Assembly: GCA_014843695.1 (NCBI GenBank)
Contig: CM026391.1
Location: forward strand, 36,267,564 to 36,331,563
Direction: 5' to 3'
Source of the DNA: Archivesica marissinica
Taxonomy: Eukaryota > Mollusca > Bivalvia > Venerida > Vesicomyidae
Length of the DNA stretch: 64,000 bases
In this document: positions 15,341 through 26,598 of the stretch, piece after piece
Position numbering within the stretch: position 1 is the first letter of the stretch
Layout of the letters: every line of letters begins with the position of its first letter
Notes under the pieces: generated by a model
Seen by the model: only the letters and a program-made list of their open reading frames with translations
Told to the model about the DNA's origin: nothing
Databases searched by the model: none
Position numbers and translations under genes: made by a program

Positions 15341-15529
15341 ACACCAGCCTGAACCAGGATTACACGAGTTAGGGATTTGACAATATTTAAAATATTGGAT
15401 AAAAACTGACGGACATGCCGACATTTTCAACGAAATGGCGTTTCCCTTGTTAGTTTGTGTAGTTAATTACGTGGGTAATCCCATTGCTGACGGAATACTA
15501 TCGTTTTGTTCTCTTTACCGTGGGCAAAC

Positions 15530-18500
15530 TGCATGGACGGAGACTTGGATGCATGGACGCAGAATTGGGACTTGGATGGATCGACGGAGACTTGGATGGA
15601 TGGACGGAGACTTGGGTGGATGGACGGAGACTTGGGTGGGTGGATGGATGGATGGGTGGATACTTAGGTGGATGGACGGAGACTTGGATGGATGGATGGA
15701 TGGATGGATGGGTGGATGGATGGATACTTGGATGAGTGGATGGGTGGATACTTAGGTGGATGGACGGAGACTTGGGTGGGTGGACGGACACTTGGAATGA
15801 TGGATGGGTGGATACTTAGGTGGATGGACGGAGACTTGGATGGATGGACGGAGACTTGGGTGGATGGACGGAGACTTGGATGGATGGACGGAGACTTGGA
15901 TGGATGGACGGAGACTGGATGGATGGACGGAGACTTGGGTGGATGGACGGAGACTTGGATGGATGGACGGAGACTTGGATGTATGGACGGAGACTTGGAT
16001 GGATGGACGGAGACTTGGATGGATGGACGGAGACTTGGGTGGATGGACGGAGACTTGGATGGATGGACGGAGACTTGGATGGATGGACGGAGACTTGGAT
16101 GGATGGACGGAGACTTGGATGGATGGACGGAGACTTGGATGGATGGACGGAGACTTGGATGGATGGACGGAGACTTGGGTGGATGGACGGAGACTTGGAT
16201 GGATGGACGGAGACTTGGATGGATGGACGGAGACTTGGATGGATGGACGGAGACTTGGAAGATGGATGGGTGGATACTTAGGTGGATGGACGGAGACTTG
16301 GATGTATGGACGGAGACTTGGATGGATGGACGGAGACTTGGAAGGATGGACGGAGACTTGGAATGATGGATGGGTGGATACTTAGGTGGATGGACGGAGA
16401 CTTGGATGTATGGACGGAGACTTGGAAGGATGGACGGAGACTTGGATGGATGGACGGAGACTTGGATGGATGGACGGAGACTTGGATGTATGGACGGAGA
16501 CTTGGATGGATGGACGGAGACTTGGAAGGATGGACGGAGACTTGGATGGATGGACGGAGACTTGGAATGATGGATGGGTGGATACTTAGGTGGATGGACG
16601 GAGACTTGGATGTATGGACGGAGACTTGGAAGGATGGACGGAGACTTGGAAGGATGGATGGAGACTTGGAAGGATGGAGACTTGGATGGATGGACGGAGA
16701 CTTGGAAGGATGGATGGAGACTTGGATGGATGGACGGAGACTTGGGTGGATGGACGGAGACTTGGATGGATGGACGGAGACTTGGGTGGATGGACGGAGA
16801 CTTGGATGGATGGATGGAGACTTGGACGGAGACTTGGGTGGATGGACGGAGACTTGGATGGATGGATGGAGACTTGGACGGAGACTTGGGTGGATGGACG
16901 GAGACTTGGAAGGATGGACGGAGACTTGGGTGGATGGACGGAGACTTGGGTGGATGGACGGAGACTTGGATGGATGGACGGAGACTTGGATGGATGGACG
17001 GAGACTTGGATGTATGGACGGAGACTTGAAGGATGGACGGAGACTTGGAAGGATGGATGGAGACTTGGATGGATGGACGGAGACTTGGGTGGATGGACGG
17101 AGACTTGGATGGATGGACGGAGACTTGGGTGGATGGACGGAGACTTGGATGGATGGACGGAGACTTGGGTGGATGGACGGAGACTTGGATGGATGGATGG
17201 AGACTTGGACGGAGACTTGGGTGGATGGACGGAGACTTGGATGGATGGATGGAGACTTGGACGGAGACTTGGGTGGATGGACGGAGACTTGGAAGGATGG
17301 ACGGAGACTTGGGTGGATGGACGGAGACTTGAAGGATGGACGGAGACTTGGGTGGATGGACGGAGACTTGGAAGATGGACGGAGACTTGGTGGATGGACG
17401 GAGACTTGGAAGATGGACGGAGACTTGGGTGGATGGACGGAGACTTGGATGGATGGACGGAGACTTGGAAGGATGGACGGAGACTTGGATGGATGGACGG
17501 AGACTTGGATGGATGGACGGAGACTTGGATGGATGGACGGAGACTTGGAAGGATGGACGGAGACTTGGATGTATGGACGGAGACTTGGATGGATGGACGG
17601 AGACTTGGATGGATGGACGGAGACTTGGAAGGATGGACGGAGACTTGGAAGGATGGACGGAGACTTGGAAGGATGGACGGAGACTTGGATGTATGGACGG
17701 AGACTTGGATGGATGGACGGAGACTTGGATGGATGGACGGAGACTTGGATGGATGGACGAGACTTGGAAGGTGGATGGAGACTTGGATGGATGGACGGAG
17801 ACTTGGGTGGATGGACGGAGACTTGGATGGATGGATGGAGACTTGGACGGAGACTTGGGTGGATGGACGGAGACTTGGATGGATGGATGGAGACTTGGAC
17901 GGAGACTTGGGTGGATGGACGGAGACTGGAAGGATGGACGGAGACTTGGGTGGATGGACGGAGACTTGGAGGATGGACGGAGACTTGGGTGGATGGACGG
18001 AGACTTGGAAGGATGGACGGAGACTGGATGGATGAACGAAGACTTGGGTGGATGGATGGAGACTTGGACGGAGAGACTTGGGTGGATGGACGGAGACTTG
18101 GAAGGATGGACGGAGACTTGGGTGGATGGACGGAGACTTGAAGGATGGACGGAGACTGGGTGGATGGACGGAGACTTGGAAGGATGGACGGAGACTTGGA
18201 TGGATGAACGAAGACTTGGGTGGATGGACGGAGACTTGGGTGGATGGACGGACACTTGGATGGATGGACGAAGACTTGGGTGGACGGACGAAGACTTGGG
18301 TGGATGGACGGAGACTTGGATGGATGGACGAAGACTTGGGTGGATGGACGGAGACTTGGATGGATGGACGAAGACTTGGATGGATGAACGAAGACTTGGA
18401 TGGATGAACGAAGACTTGGGTGGATGGACGGAAACTTGGGTGGATGGACGGAGACTTGGAAGGATGAACGAAGACTTGGATGGATGAACGAAGACTTGGA

Positions 18501-19818
18501 TGGATGGACGGAGACTTGGGTGGATGGACGGAGACTTGGATGCATGGACGGAAACTTGGATGGATGGATGGAGACTTGGATGGATGGATGGGTGAATACT
18601 TGGGTGGGTGGATGGATACTTGGGTGGATGGACGGACACTTGGATGGATACTTGGGTGGGTGAACGAAGACTTGGATGGATGGACGGAGACTTGGATGGA
18701 TGGACGGAGACTTGGAAGGATGGACGGAGACTTGGATGGATGAACGAAGACTTGGGTGGATGGACGGAGACTTGGGTGGATGGACGGACACTTGGATGGT
18801 TGGACGAAGACTTGGGTGGACGGACGAAGACTTGGGTGGATGGACGGAGACTTGGATGGATGGACGAAGACTTGGGTGGATGGACGGAGACTTGGATGGA
18901 TGAACGAAGACTTGGATGGATGAACGAAGACTTGGGTGGATGGACGGAAACTTGGGTGGATGGACGGAGACTTGGAAGGATGGACGAAGACTTGGGTGGA
19001 TGGACGGAGACTTGGATGGATGAACGAAGACTTGGATGGATGAACGAAGACTTGGGTGGATGGACGGAAACTTGGATGCATGGACGGAAACTTGGATGGA
19101 TGGATGGAGACTTGGATGGAGCCTTGGATGGATGGACGAAGACTTGGATGGATGGACGGAGACTTGGATGGATGGACGAAGACTTGGGAGGATGGACGGA
19201 AACTTGGGTGGATGGACGGAGACTTGGAAGGATGAACGAAGACTTGGATGGATGAACGAAGACTTGGATGGATGGACGGAGACTTGTTTGGATGGACGGA
19301 GACTTGGATGCATGGACGGAAACTTGGATGGATGGATGGAGAATTGGATGGATGGACGGAGACTTGGATGCATGGACGGAGACCTGGGTGGATATGTGGA
19401 TGGATGGACGGAGACTTGGGTGGATGGACGGACACTTGTATGGATGGATGGACGGAGACTTGGGTGGGTGGACGGAGACTTGGATGGATGGACGGATACC
19501 TGGGTGGATGGACGGAGACTTGGATGGATGGATACCTGGGTGGATGGACGGAGACCTGGATGGATGGACGGAGAGTTGGATGGATGGACGGAGACTTGGA
19601 TGGATGGACGGATACCTGGGTGGATGGACGGAGACTTGGATGGATGGATACCTGGGTGGATGGACGGAGACTTGGGTGGATGGACGGAGACTTGTATGGA
19701 TGGATGGACGGAGACTTGGATGGACGGACGAAGACTTAGGTGGATGGACTGAGACTTGGATGGATGGACGGAGACTTGGATGGATGGACGGAGACTTGGA
19801 TGGATGTACGGAGACTAC
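15530..19818. repeat. 20-bp minisatellite array
   Basis: About 214 copies of a 20-bp unit, gatggacggagacttggatg, with variants gggtg, gaagg and gatgt at the end of the unit and gacgaagacttgg from about 18030 onward. Shorter ggatggatggatgg spacers occur near 15690, 16800 and 18580. Since 20 is not a multiple of three, each strand reads the same 20-residue peptide in all three frames. The minus strand is almost stop-free in every frame (open frames of 1387, 1031 and 949 codons). I treat these as repeat artefacts. Confidence 0.96.
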
Positions 19819-20328
19819 CCTTTCCATCTTGTTTATCCTCTACGATACAGAAGGCGAATGACAGTAATATAATCACAGTTGGAATTACTGCAAACAGCGG
19901 CTGTCAAAGAGATGGCAGCAACACACGAATGTTTGTACAAACTAAATTTAATTACTGCATTAAAATTAGTATTACGTGTTTTATTAAATGTTGTCATAGT
20001 TGCAAACAATAATCAATATTATTATTCCAAATATACAAACAGTGTGTTAAAACATGGATATAAAAGTCCTTATGCGGTTGCCTATAATGTGTTGCACACC
20101 GGAATACAAAAAGTTATTCTAAGGAATGGATGTTTAGAAATGATCCTGATCTCTGGCGTATATACTTGTTTCCCCAAGAATTGGGGGAAATCCCTTTCGC
20201 TCCTGAAGCGAACACGCATCCACTGCGCTATCACGCTATCACGACTTCCAGACTTTCCAGAAATAAATTTCGGAAGATCCGTCCACAAATCAACTGATTC
20301 GTGTGAAATTACTATGTTAAAATTACAA
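19819..20328. other. Unique AT-rich spacer
   Basis: Unique sequence between two arrays. A 154-codon plus-strand frame (19879-20343) matches nothing I recognise and runs through a SINE head remnant, so I do not call it a gene. No other feature is visible except that SINE remnant at 20194-20251. Confidence 0.6.
20194..20251 (-). mobile_element. SINE family B head remnant
   Basis: On the minus strand this reads as the tRNA-like start of SINE family B: gaagtcgtgatagcg, then agcgcagtgg (A box) and an anticodon-like arm ttcgc...gcgaa. An 8-bp segment (gtgatagc) is duplicated. The element stops before the B box, so it is a truncated fossil. Confidence 0.6.
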
Positions 20329-21143
20329 ACATATAATGGATAGTTGATTGTTATATTCCTGTTTTACATATAATGGATAGTTGATTGTTATATTCCTGTT
20401 TTACATATAATGGATAGTTGATTGTTATATTCCTGTTTTACATATAATGGATAGTTGATTGTTATATTCCTGTTTTACATATAATGGATAGTTGATTGTT
20501 ATATTCCTGTTTTACATATAATGGATAGTTGATTGTTATATTCCTGTTTTACATATAATGGATAGTTGATTGTTATATTCCTGTTTTACATATAATGGAT
20601 AGTTGATTGTTATATTCCTGTTTTACATATAATGGATAGTTGATTGTTATATTCCTGTTTTACATATAATGGATAGTTGATTGTTATATTCCTGTTTTAC
20701 ATATAATGGATAGTTGATTGTTATATTCCTGTTTTACATATAATGGATAGTTGATTGTTATATTCCTGTTTTACATATAATGGATAGTTGATTGTTATAT
20801 TCCTGTTTTACATATAATGGATAGTTGATTGTTATATTCCTGTTTTACATATAATGGATAGTTGATTGTTATATTCCTGTTTTACATATAATGGATAGTT
20901 GATTGTTATATTCCTGTTTTACATATAATGGATAGTTGATTGTTATATTCCTGTTTTACATATAATGGATAGTTGATTGTTATATTCCTGTTTTACATAT
21001 AATGGATAGTTGATTGTTATATTCCTGTTTTACATATAATGGATAGTTGATTGTTATATTCCTGTTTTACATATAATGGATAGTTGATTGTTATATTCCT
21101 GTTTTACATATAATGGATAGTTGATTGTTATATTCCTGTTTTA
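20329..21143. repeat. 37-bp tandem array, 22 near-identical copies
   Basis: Twenty-two copies of a 37-bp unit beginning acatataatggatagttgat, with essentially no differences by eye except at the edges. Such homogeneity points to very recent expansion or to gene conversion. It contains no open frame and no element. Confidence 0.96.
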
Positions 21144-21368
21144 ACTATAACCGGTGCTATCATACAATTGTATTCCTTTCACAATCAGGTTTACAGTAAA
21201 GAAATCCATACATTTCAACACATGTACATTGTTGAACATATATATAATCTTATTTTGACTAGTTTAGTCCTTTTCACTTCACTCTCTTCCGTAGCTTCAT
21301 TTCTCCGTAACACATCACAACAACAACTACATTAATGTGCCTACACCACTTAAAATTACCATGTTTTA

Positions 21369-21981
21369 TTAAAGCAGCATAACATCGTAAAAAATGATGT
21401 TATGGGTATAAAATATAAATACCAATGTGTGTGTGTTTACAAAAATCGAAATAGTCGCTCAGAAACGATAACATTCCAATAAATATAAACCGTCGTATAC
21501 GCGAATTTGTTTATCAACACACGAAATGTAAACACGCACAGCGCGCATGCGCGAAACAACACAGGGATGTAGAAAACAACGTATATATTTTGAACATGAA
21601 AGACTATCTATCTATCTTCCTATAATGTCGAACCCCTCGCGGGGATGTAGAAATGTCCCTAAAAGACTTAGCTAACAGAGGTATGAATCAACATATCAAG
21701 TAATTTAATTAAAAAGACAACGTGGGACAAATGGGAGCGATGCATTCCGAAGGTAAAAAAGTGCGGATGATGCGTTCCGGTTGTAAACAAGTGCGTGACC
21801 GATCGACTCGGAAAGTCCTACTTTCGGTTTCGAGTTTGTTTTATCGCAAAAAAACACTGTTTACCAAATGAACATAAGCATACAAAGTATAATGTTAGAA
21901 TGTGTAGCAGCATTGCTACCCATACGTAAAATTTGAATTTTTCAAATAACTTTTATTTCATACGATGTAATGCTGCTTTAA
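21369..21981. mobile_element. 613-bp MITE with TTAAAGCAGC inverted ends
   Basis: The left end ttaaagcagcataacatcgt and the right end (reverse complement ttaaagcagcattacatcgt) match at 19 of 20 positions. Both are flanked by TA (21367-21368 and 21982-21983), the target duplication typical of Tc1/mariner-class elements. The interior has no open frame or transposase similarity, so it looks non-autonomous. It contains a short GC-rich stretch (cccctcgcgggg) near 21632. Confidence 0.75.
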
Positions 21982-22108
21982 TAGTGTTGGCATAAAAATG
22001 GCATACTCGCATATAATTAATTATTGACAGAAACAAAAGACATTAATACAAAATACGTAAGAATCTTCTCATTATGAATATGTATTGACAAGAAACACCA
22101 ATAACTAC

Positions 22109-22398
22109 CAGGCGCGTAGCTAGGCTTACGCATGTACGAACGTGCGTAAGCGTTATTTTGATAATTTCTGAACATGAAAATGCAATAAATACTGGATCGT
22201 AAGGGGGTAAGGGACATTGATCATTCACTAGAAAGCAGACATGAACGAAATGCCAACATATATTGATTGTAGTTGATGTTCTTAGTAGGCAAAAGTCACC
22301 TGAGACCATATAGTGGGATAAAAAATATCCGGGTGGAGCATGCCCCGGGACCCCCTAGGATGGTGCGTAATCCATATTTAGGCCTAGCTACGCACCTG
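22109..22398. mobile_element. hAT-like MITE, 290 bp
   Basis: The ends are caggcgcgtagctaggc and, as reverse complement of the right end, caggtgcgtagctaggc, an imperfect inverted repeat of about 17 bp. The flanks carry a 5-bp direct repeat, actac, at 22104-22108 and 22399-22403. The interior has no open frame. Ends of the form CAGgGGCGtAGCta occur in hAT-class elements, some of which duplicate 5 bp; the superfamily assignment is inference. It resembles the element at 25436-25650. Confidence 0.75.
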
Positions 22399-22578
22399 AC
22401 TACAAATGTATGTTAATGCTGACTAATGTACACCATTATTGTAGTTTTTTGTTCCCTTTGAGAAAAACAAAATCACAGCATGGGACTTTAAATATCATAT
22501 TTTCCGCAATAGTTCGTGATGAAATAAACTACACATTATTGAATGGAAATCACGTTATATATGTTAAATACTGAACTT

Positions 22579-23820
22579 TTAATGCACAACTCTACGTACA
22601 ATTTTATAAAGACCGTATGTTACTGCAGCCAAAAGTCCACACGCAATGCTCTTTGATAGGTTCGAAACGTTATTGTAAGCAGCATCAGGAACGTTCTGGA
22701 TCATAACAGTTTGTTCACTCGTAGTATGGACTCCCATGCTGCCTTCTGTTTCATGCACAATGTTTATATCAGCTTGGCTTATACGTTCGATATAACTTGA
22801 TTCAGGTTTTGTATCAACACTATCCCATGCACTGGCTCTAATTTCATTTGTTGATTCCTCATCAACAGATACGGAAATGTTACATATTACAGAGATGGCG
22901 TCATTTGTGTTAATATCAGGGCCTTGTTCTTGCATATTCATATCATTATCCCCAGAATTACGCATAAGAAGCATACACTCTCCATCTATACTGACTAGTT
23001 CAAATTCGCACTCGTTGTCATCATCACTTCCTTCTCCTATCACATCGTCAAGTGTTTCTGCAGTTTGTTCGACGTTAGAATTAGAGTCCATGCATTGCTG
23101 TTTTTCTCCGTTCTCTGTAGTGCCATTTGCATTATTTACTTTGTCATTATTCTCATCACTTGTCACATATTCTGGTAATAGCAAAGCGTCTGTTTGTTCA
23201 TGGTTATCGATAGCATGTGTATGATGCTCTCTTGAATCGATTTCTGTATTAATACCTGCAGATGTTTTATTATTTGTATGAGTGTCACTGTTTTGAGGTT
23301 TACTGGCTTCATTAATCTCATTACTATTAATATCATCAGCTTTAGTTGTAACCAAAGATTCATCCCATTTATTATGTTCAATTATGTGTGCATCTGACAT
23401 GTCATACTTCGTTGCAGAGCATTCGTTGATATCGGTTTCAGCAGATGCAGCATGCTTCAACTCTTCAACTAGAACTCCATCCTTCACACAGAAGTCTTTT
23501 GCAAAATTGAAATCGTCTATCTGCTCGTCAGCCATATATTTACTAACATTCTCCCGGTAAGTTTCAAAGTTGTCGGTTCCTTCAAAATAAGGGGACAATG
23601 GATCATCGATATTGGGGTTGTGCATCAAGAAGAGCAAACCAAGCACAGTTCCTTCCAGTCCAAAGCTCTGGCTCCATACACCGTTCTCTAGCAGATTCAG
23701 ACATACGTTTGTTGAGGCTTCGGAAAAGCAATCTTCACTTGGGTCAATATTTGGATGGTATATGTCCGTATGACACCAAACTACTGGGGGTATCTCTGGA
23801 TAGTCGTTTACCAACTTAAT
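22579..23820 (-). CDS. UBC12-like E2 conjugating enzyme, exon 2 (catalytic half, acidic tail, C-terminal hydrophobic segment)
   Basis: Main coding exon of a minus-strand gene whose first exon is at 26599-26769. It opens after a splice acceptor (ttattttag, AG at 23822-23821) and joins exon 1 in phase 0, giving a predicted 470-residue protein. Residues of the whole protein: HPN tripeptide at 79-81, catalytic Cys at 97 in NVCLNLL, and the E2 core ending near 150 (DDPLSPYF resembles the DPLN segment of NEDD8-type E2s). The core resembles UBE2M/UBE2F (UBC12), enzymes that pass NEDD8 to cullins, but has about eight extra residues before the Cys. Residues about 160-445 are acidic, Ser/Thr/Asn-rich and low complexity. 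The last 25 residues hold a hydrophobic run (about 448-462) followed by KIVRRVVH, which suggests a tail anchor. The modifier used (ubiquitin or NEDD8) and membrane insertion are inferred. I saw no canonical AATAAA close to the stop. Confidence 0.85.
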   Translation of the reverse strand: MKLVNDYPEIPPVVWCHTDIYHPNIDPSEDCFSEASTNVCLNLLENGVWSQSFGLEGTVLGLLFLMHNPNIDDPLSPYFEGTDNFETYRENVSKYMADEQIDDFNFAKDFCVKDGVLVEELKHAASAETDINECSATKYDMSDAHIIEHNKWDESLVTTKADDINSNEINEASKPQNSDTHTNNKTSAGINTEIDSREHHTHAIDNHEQTDALLLPEYVTSDENNDKVNNANGTTENGEKQQCMDSNSNVEQTAETLDDVIGEGSDDDNECEFELVSIDGECMLLMRNSGDNDMNMQEQGPDINTNDAISVICNISVSVDEESTNEIRASAWDSVDTKPESSYIERISQADINIVHETEGSMGVHTTSEQTVMIQNVPDAAYNNVSNLSKSIACGLLAAVTYGLYKIVRRVVH

Positions 23821-24170
23821 CTAAAATAAAAACATATTAATTTTTACAACAAAGAACAGCCTATTAAATATTAATGATACACCTATATCAATAGCGGTAC
23901 CTGTGTATGCGACCGTATTGGAAATTTTATTTTCGTGAAGTTGTTCCAACTTAATATGTTGATCGGTTAATCTACACAACAGCGGCTATTATAACATTGG
24001 TTTCTACGGTACGCACGATGATTATGACAAAACATAGGAAGTAATAAGGCAAAGTTGATTAAACTGTCCGCGAATTAGCGGACTCCGCGGACGTTAATAA
24101 AGTAGGAAGGACTCCGCGGAGTTTATTAAGTTGTCCGCGGACGTTAACAACCAATCTGAGAACTTCACCT

Positions 24171-24370
24171 GGAAGTCGTGAAAGGTCCGGAGTTCGAGCC
24201 CCGCTGGAGCCGTTACGATTGTGCCCTTAGGCAAGGCATTTAAATTTCACGTTGCCTCTTCTCTCTCCCTCGTGGCGATGGATTCCATCTGGAATGAGTT
24301 CTCGAGAGTGATTAATATAAATTGTAAGAACTTGTTTAGCAATCGATCTAAACTAAATTTGTATAAACTA
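24171..24370 (+). mobile_element. SINE family B copy (internally deleted head)
   Basis: Starts ggaagtcgtg and jumps to aaaggtccggagttcgagcc (B-box region), so most of the A-box and anticodon part is missing. It continues with the family body gccgttacgattgtgccctt, the gcctcttctctctccctcgt block and the tail tgtaagaacttgtttagcaa. This is a retroposon copy inside the E2 gene intron, antisense to the gene. Confidence 0.8.
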
Positions 24371-25002
24371 TAACAGTTTATATTAATCCGCGATTACTGG
24401 CTAATTAATAATATAATTATACTACCACTTTTCAATACTATACGTATTTAGTGAGATTTTTAAGCAGAAGTTTCAATATCTGCCCACACATCAATCGCTA
24501 TTTCAACTTAATAGTTAATTTCGGATTTTCATGGGCGCACCTTGATACATACATTATGATAGGAGGAGTGTGGCATTCCCCACGGTAAATAAAAAACTAA
24601 ATAGTGAAAGTCTATAATGCTGCAGTTGCATTCTGTGACATTTTAAATGATTTTTGAAAGAGAAATAAGGAAGACAATGTGCGACTTTATGCAGGAAACC
24701 CGGTCATTATTCGCTGTAAAAAAGTGACTCCCGGTCGTAAAAAGCCTGCCACCCCATAGGTAGAAAAGTGACCCCTGACTGTCTGTACGTCCGATCGTCT
24801 GTTCGTCACAGAGCATATATGTTCAATCTATCTAAATTAGGTTGGGGAATGGCCTGGTGGGGAACACCAGTACATAAATGCGCTAGGATAGGGTCTGGTG
24901 AGGTTCACCAGTGCGTAAATATACTAAGAAAGAGCCTGATGGGAAAGCCCGGTGCTTCTCCAACCTATAAAGCACTGGGTACCCACCATACACTTCCCCA
25001 CT
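24371..25002. other. Intronic sequence without recognised features
   Basis: AT-rich at first, then a segment with several loosely repeated phrases (gtgactcccgg/gtgacccctgac at 24725-24775 and ggtgggg/ggtgagg near 24855-24905). I recognise no gene, RNA or transposon here. Confidence 0.5.
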
Positions 25003-25234
25003 AGCGGATCAGTGGTCCAGTGGCAATACGCTGGATTCGTAATCTAGAGATCGTAGGTTCGACCCCCCGCTACACCATACTAAAATGTCTAATATCACGT
25101 TTTAGAACCAGAGGAGTATCTGGAATGGGTCTCTGTCTGTATCATTGCACTATCTAACATTTCTAACTAATCTCGTCAGGAGGCGTCGCTCATGTGGGCA
25201 ACCGATAGCGACGATAAATAAACTCAAATACGCT
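25003..25234 (+). mobile_element. SINE family A, shortened variant
   Basis: The tRNA-like head agcggatcagtggtccagtgg folds with ccccgct. The anticodon-like loop is ttcgtaa (CGT, Thr-like) and the B box is ggttcgacccc. The middle block gggacgttaaaccgaggtct present in other copies is missing. The tail from accagaggag to cgacgataaataaac is shared. A possible target duplication tacacttcc lies at 24989-24997 and 25235-25243. It is a SINE rather than a working tRNA gene because the family tail follows directly. Confidence 0.8.
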
Positions 25235-25283
25235 TACACTTCCTGTTCTTAATGCACTGTATATCTACTTACCAGGCCCTTCT

Positions 25284-25335
25284 CAAGCACTATAACCACT
25301 CAAGCACTATAACCACTCAAGCACTATAACCACTA
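25284..25335. repeat. 17-bp tandem repeat, three copies
   Basis: Three copies of caagcactataaccact in a row, the last ending at cactaag. No other content. Confidence 0.85.
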
Positions 25336-25435
25336 AGTACTGTCTATGTTAGCACCAGACCATTCCCAAGGCATATGTAAGCGATTAGTACCGTAACAGG
25401 ACCCAGTTACATATAATGCAGGGGCAGTTAACTGC

Positions 25436-25650
25436 CAGGGGCGAAGCTAGAGTCATTCCGATGTGCAGACCCAAAAGGCTAGGGGGTCCGGGGACATGGT
25501 CTCTCTGAAAATGTTTAAGTTATAGAACGTCTGTGGTGCGTTTTGGTACGTATATTTGGGCATATGTTGTGAGACAAAATTAATTCATTTCGCTATGCTT
25601 GTGGAAATGATGTTCCCATGCCTAATGGCCTAACGGTAGCTACGCCACTG
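25436..25650. mobile_element. hAT-like MITE, 215 bp
   Basis: Left end caggggcgaagctag; reverse complement of the right end cagtggcgtagctac. The flanking 5-bp direct repeat is actgc (25431-25435 and 25651-25655). The ends and duplication length match the element at 22109-22398, which supports one family. No coding capacity. Confidence 0.75.
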
Positions 25651-25839
25651 ACTGCATGCAGCTGACCTGGGGTGGTCATAAAATACGCCTGGTTTGAATA
25701 TGTGGTCACCAATGAACTTAAAGAATGTCAAGATATGACCTTGCAGTGGGGGGGGGGGTCACTTTCCTACGAGGGGAGTCAACATTTTACGAGGGGGTCT
25801 ATATTTTACATGGGGGTCACAAATAAACGTTACACCAGC

Positions 25840-26010
25840 TTTAGCCGTTACGATTGCGTTCTTAGGCAATGCACTTAGTTTGCACATTACCTCTTCTCTC
25901 TCCCTCATGGCGATGGATTACATCAGTAACGAGGTATCGAGAGTGTTTAAACTAATGTTGTAAGAACTTGTTTCGCAATCGAGCTAAAATGAATTGGTAT
26001 ACATAATAAA
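25840..26010 (+). mobile_element. SINE family B copy, 5'-truncated
   Basis: Begins in the body (gccgttacgattgcg), continues with the acctcttctctctccctcat block and ends aagaacttgtttcgcaatcg. It lacks the tRNA-like head, as expected for incomplete reverse transcription. Just before it, at 25748-25835, are G-runs in short repeats of gggggtc type. Confidence 0.75.
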
Positions 26011-26179
26011 GATATATTTTGTTAGAACAAAAGGCAGTATACCCATGGGTACAATTACAGTAATACATTGAGTCGTGTATCACATTCTAAATTGACGTAA
26101 AACATTCAGACTCTTAAATAAACCATTAAGCGACTGAAACAGTATTTATTTCTGCACAAGGACATAAACAGCTTACATA

Positions 26180-26340
26180 GTTTATACACATTAATTTAGC
26201 TCGATTGCGAAACAAGTTATTTCAACTTATATTAATCACTCTCGAGACCTCATTCCTGATGGAATCCATCGCCACGAGGGAGAGAGAAGAGGCAACGTGG
26301 AATTTATATTCATTGCATAAGGGCATAATCGTAACGGCTC
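26180..26340 (-). mobile_element. SINE family B copy, 5'-truncated, with target duplication
   Basis: Minus-strand copy from the tail (agctcgattgcgaaacaagt on plus) to the gtaacggctc part of the body. It is flanked by an 11-bp duplication, cagcttacata, at 26169-26179 and 26341-26351. The head is missing although the duplication is intact, so truncation happened at insertion, as in target-primed reverse transcription. Confidence 0.82.
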
Positions 26341-26598
26341 CAGCTTACATATACATTAACAGCATTAAACTGATAGAACTAAAGAAAACTGATATATACT
26401 AGTAATATAGGCCTACTGTAGTATTTGAAGAGTTAGGCAAATACTATCAATACTAGATTCTTTGTAATTACTAATTTAATAAATCAAACGATCTGTTACC
26501 TATTACTAGTATTATAAATCGATTAGAAATTCTTTAATAAATCATACACTATATATATGTGGACAGCAGTTGTCGATCCAAGCCATTCATCAACATAC

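Larger units (their letters stand above)
23821..26598 (-). other. Intron of the E2-like gene
   Basis: Bounded by GTATGT at the donor and TTTTAG at the acceptor on the minus strand. It contains SINE copies at 24171-24370, 25003-25234, 25840-26010 and 26180-26340, a hAT-like MITE at 25436-25650, and a 17-bp repeat at 25284-25335. At 24070-24150 there are short palindromes around ccgcgg. I saw no further exon; the join FE|IKL fits the family without a missing segment. Confidence 0.75.

Noticed and set aside
15664..19827. A 1387-codon minus-strand frame resembling a Ser/Pro-rich structural protein
   Set aside because: Equivalent long frames exist in the other two frames and shorter ones on the plus strand; the 20-bp repeat composition explains all of them.
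19879..20343. A 154-codon plus-strand gene
   Set aside because: No recognisable domain, it overlaps a SINE head remnant and runs into the 37-bp array.
20329..21143. CRISPR-like regular repeats
   Set aside because: There are no unique spacers between the copies, and the surroundings are eukaryotic; it is a plain tandem array.
22877..23224. A 115-codon frame on the plus strand
   Set aside because: It lies antisense to the E2 exon and reflects the low-complexity acidic tail read backwards.
24060..24150. Possible foldback element around ccgcgg palindromes
   Set aside because: The inverted pieces (actccgcgg, gtccgcggacgttaa) are short, have no flanking duplication and do not define clear ends.
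25003..25077. Genuine tRNA-Thr gene
   Set aside because: The tRNA-like segment is followed directly by the SINE family A tail and has stem mismatches; it is the head of a SINE. The same applies to heads at 35502, 36069, 31825 and 57628.
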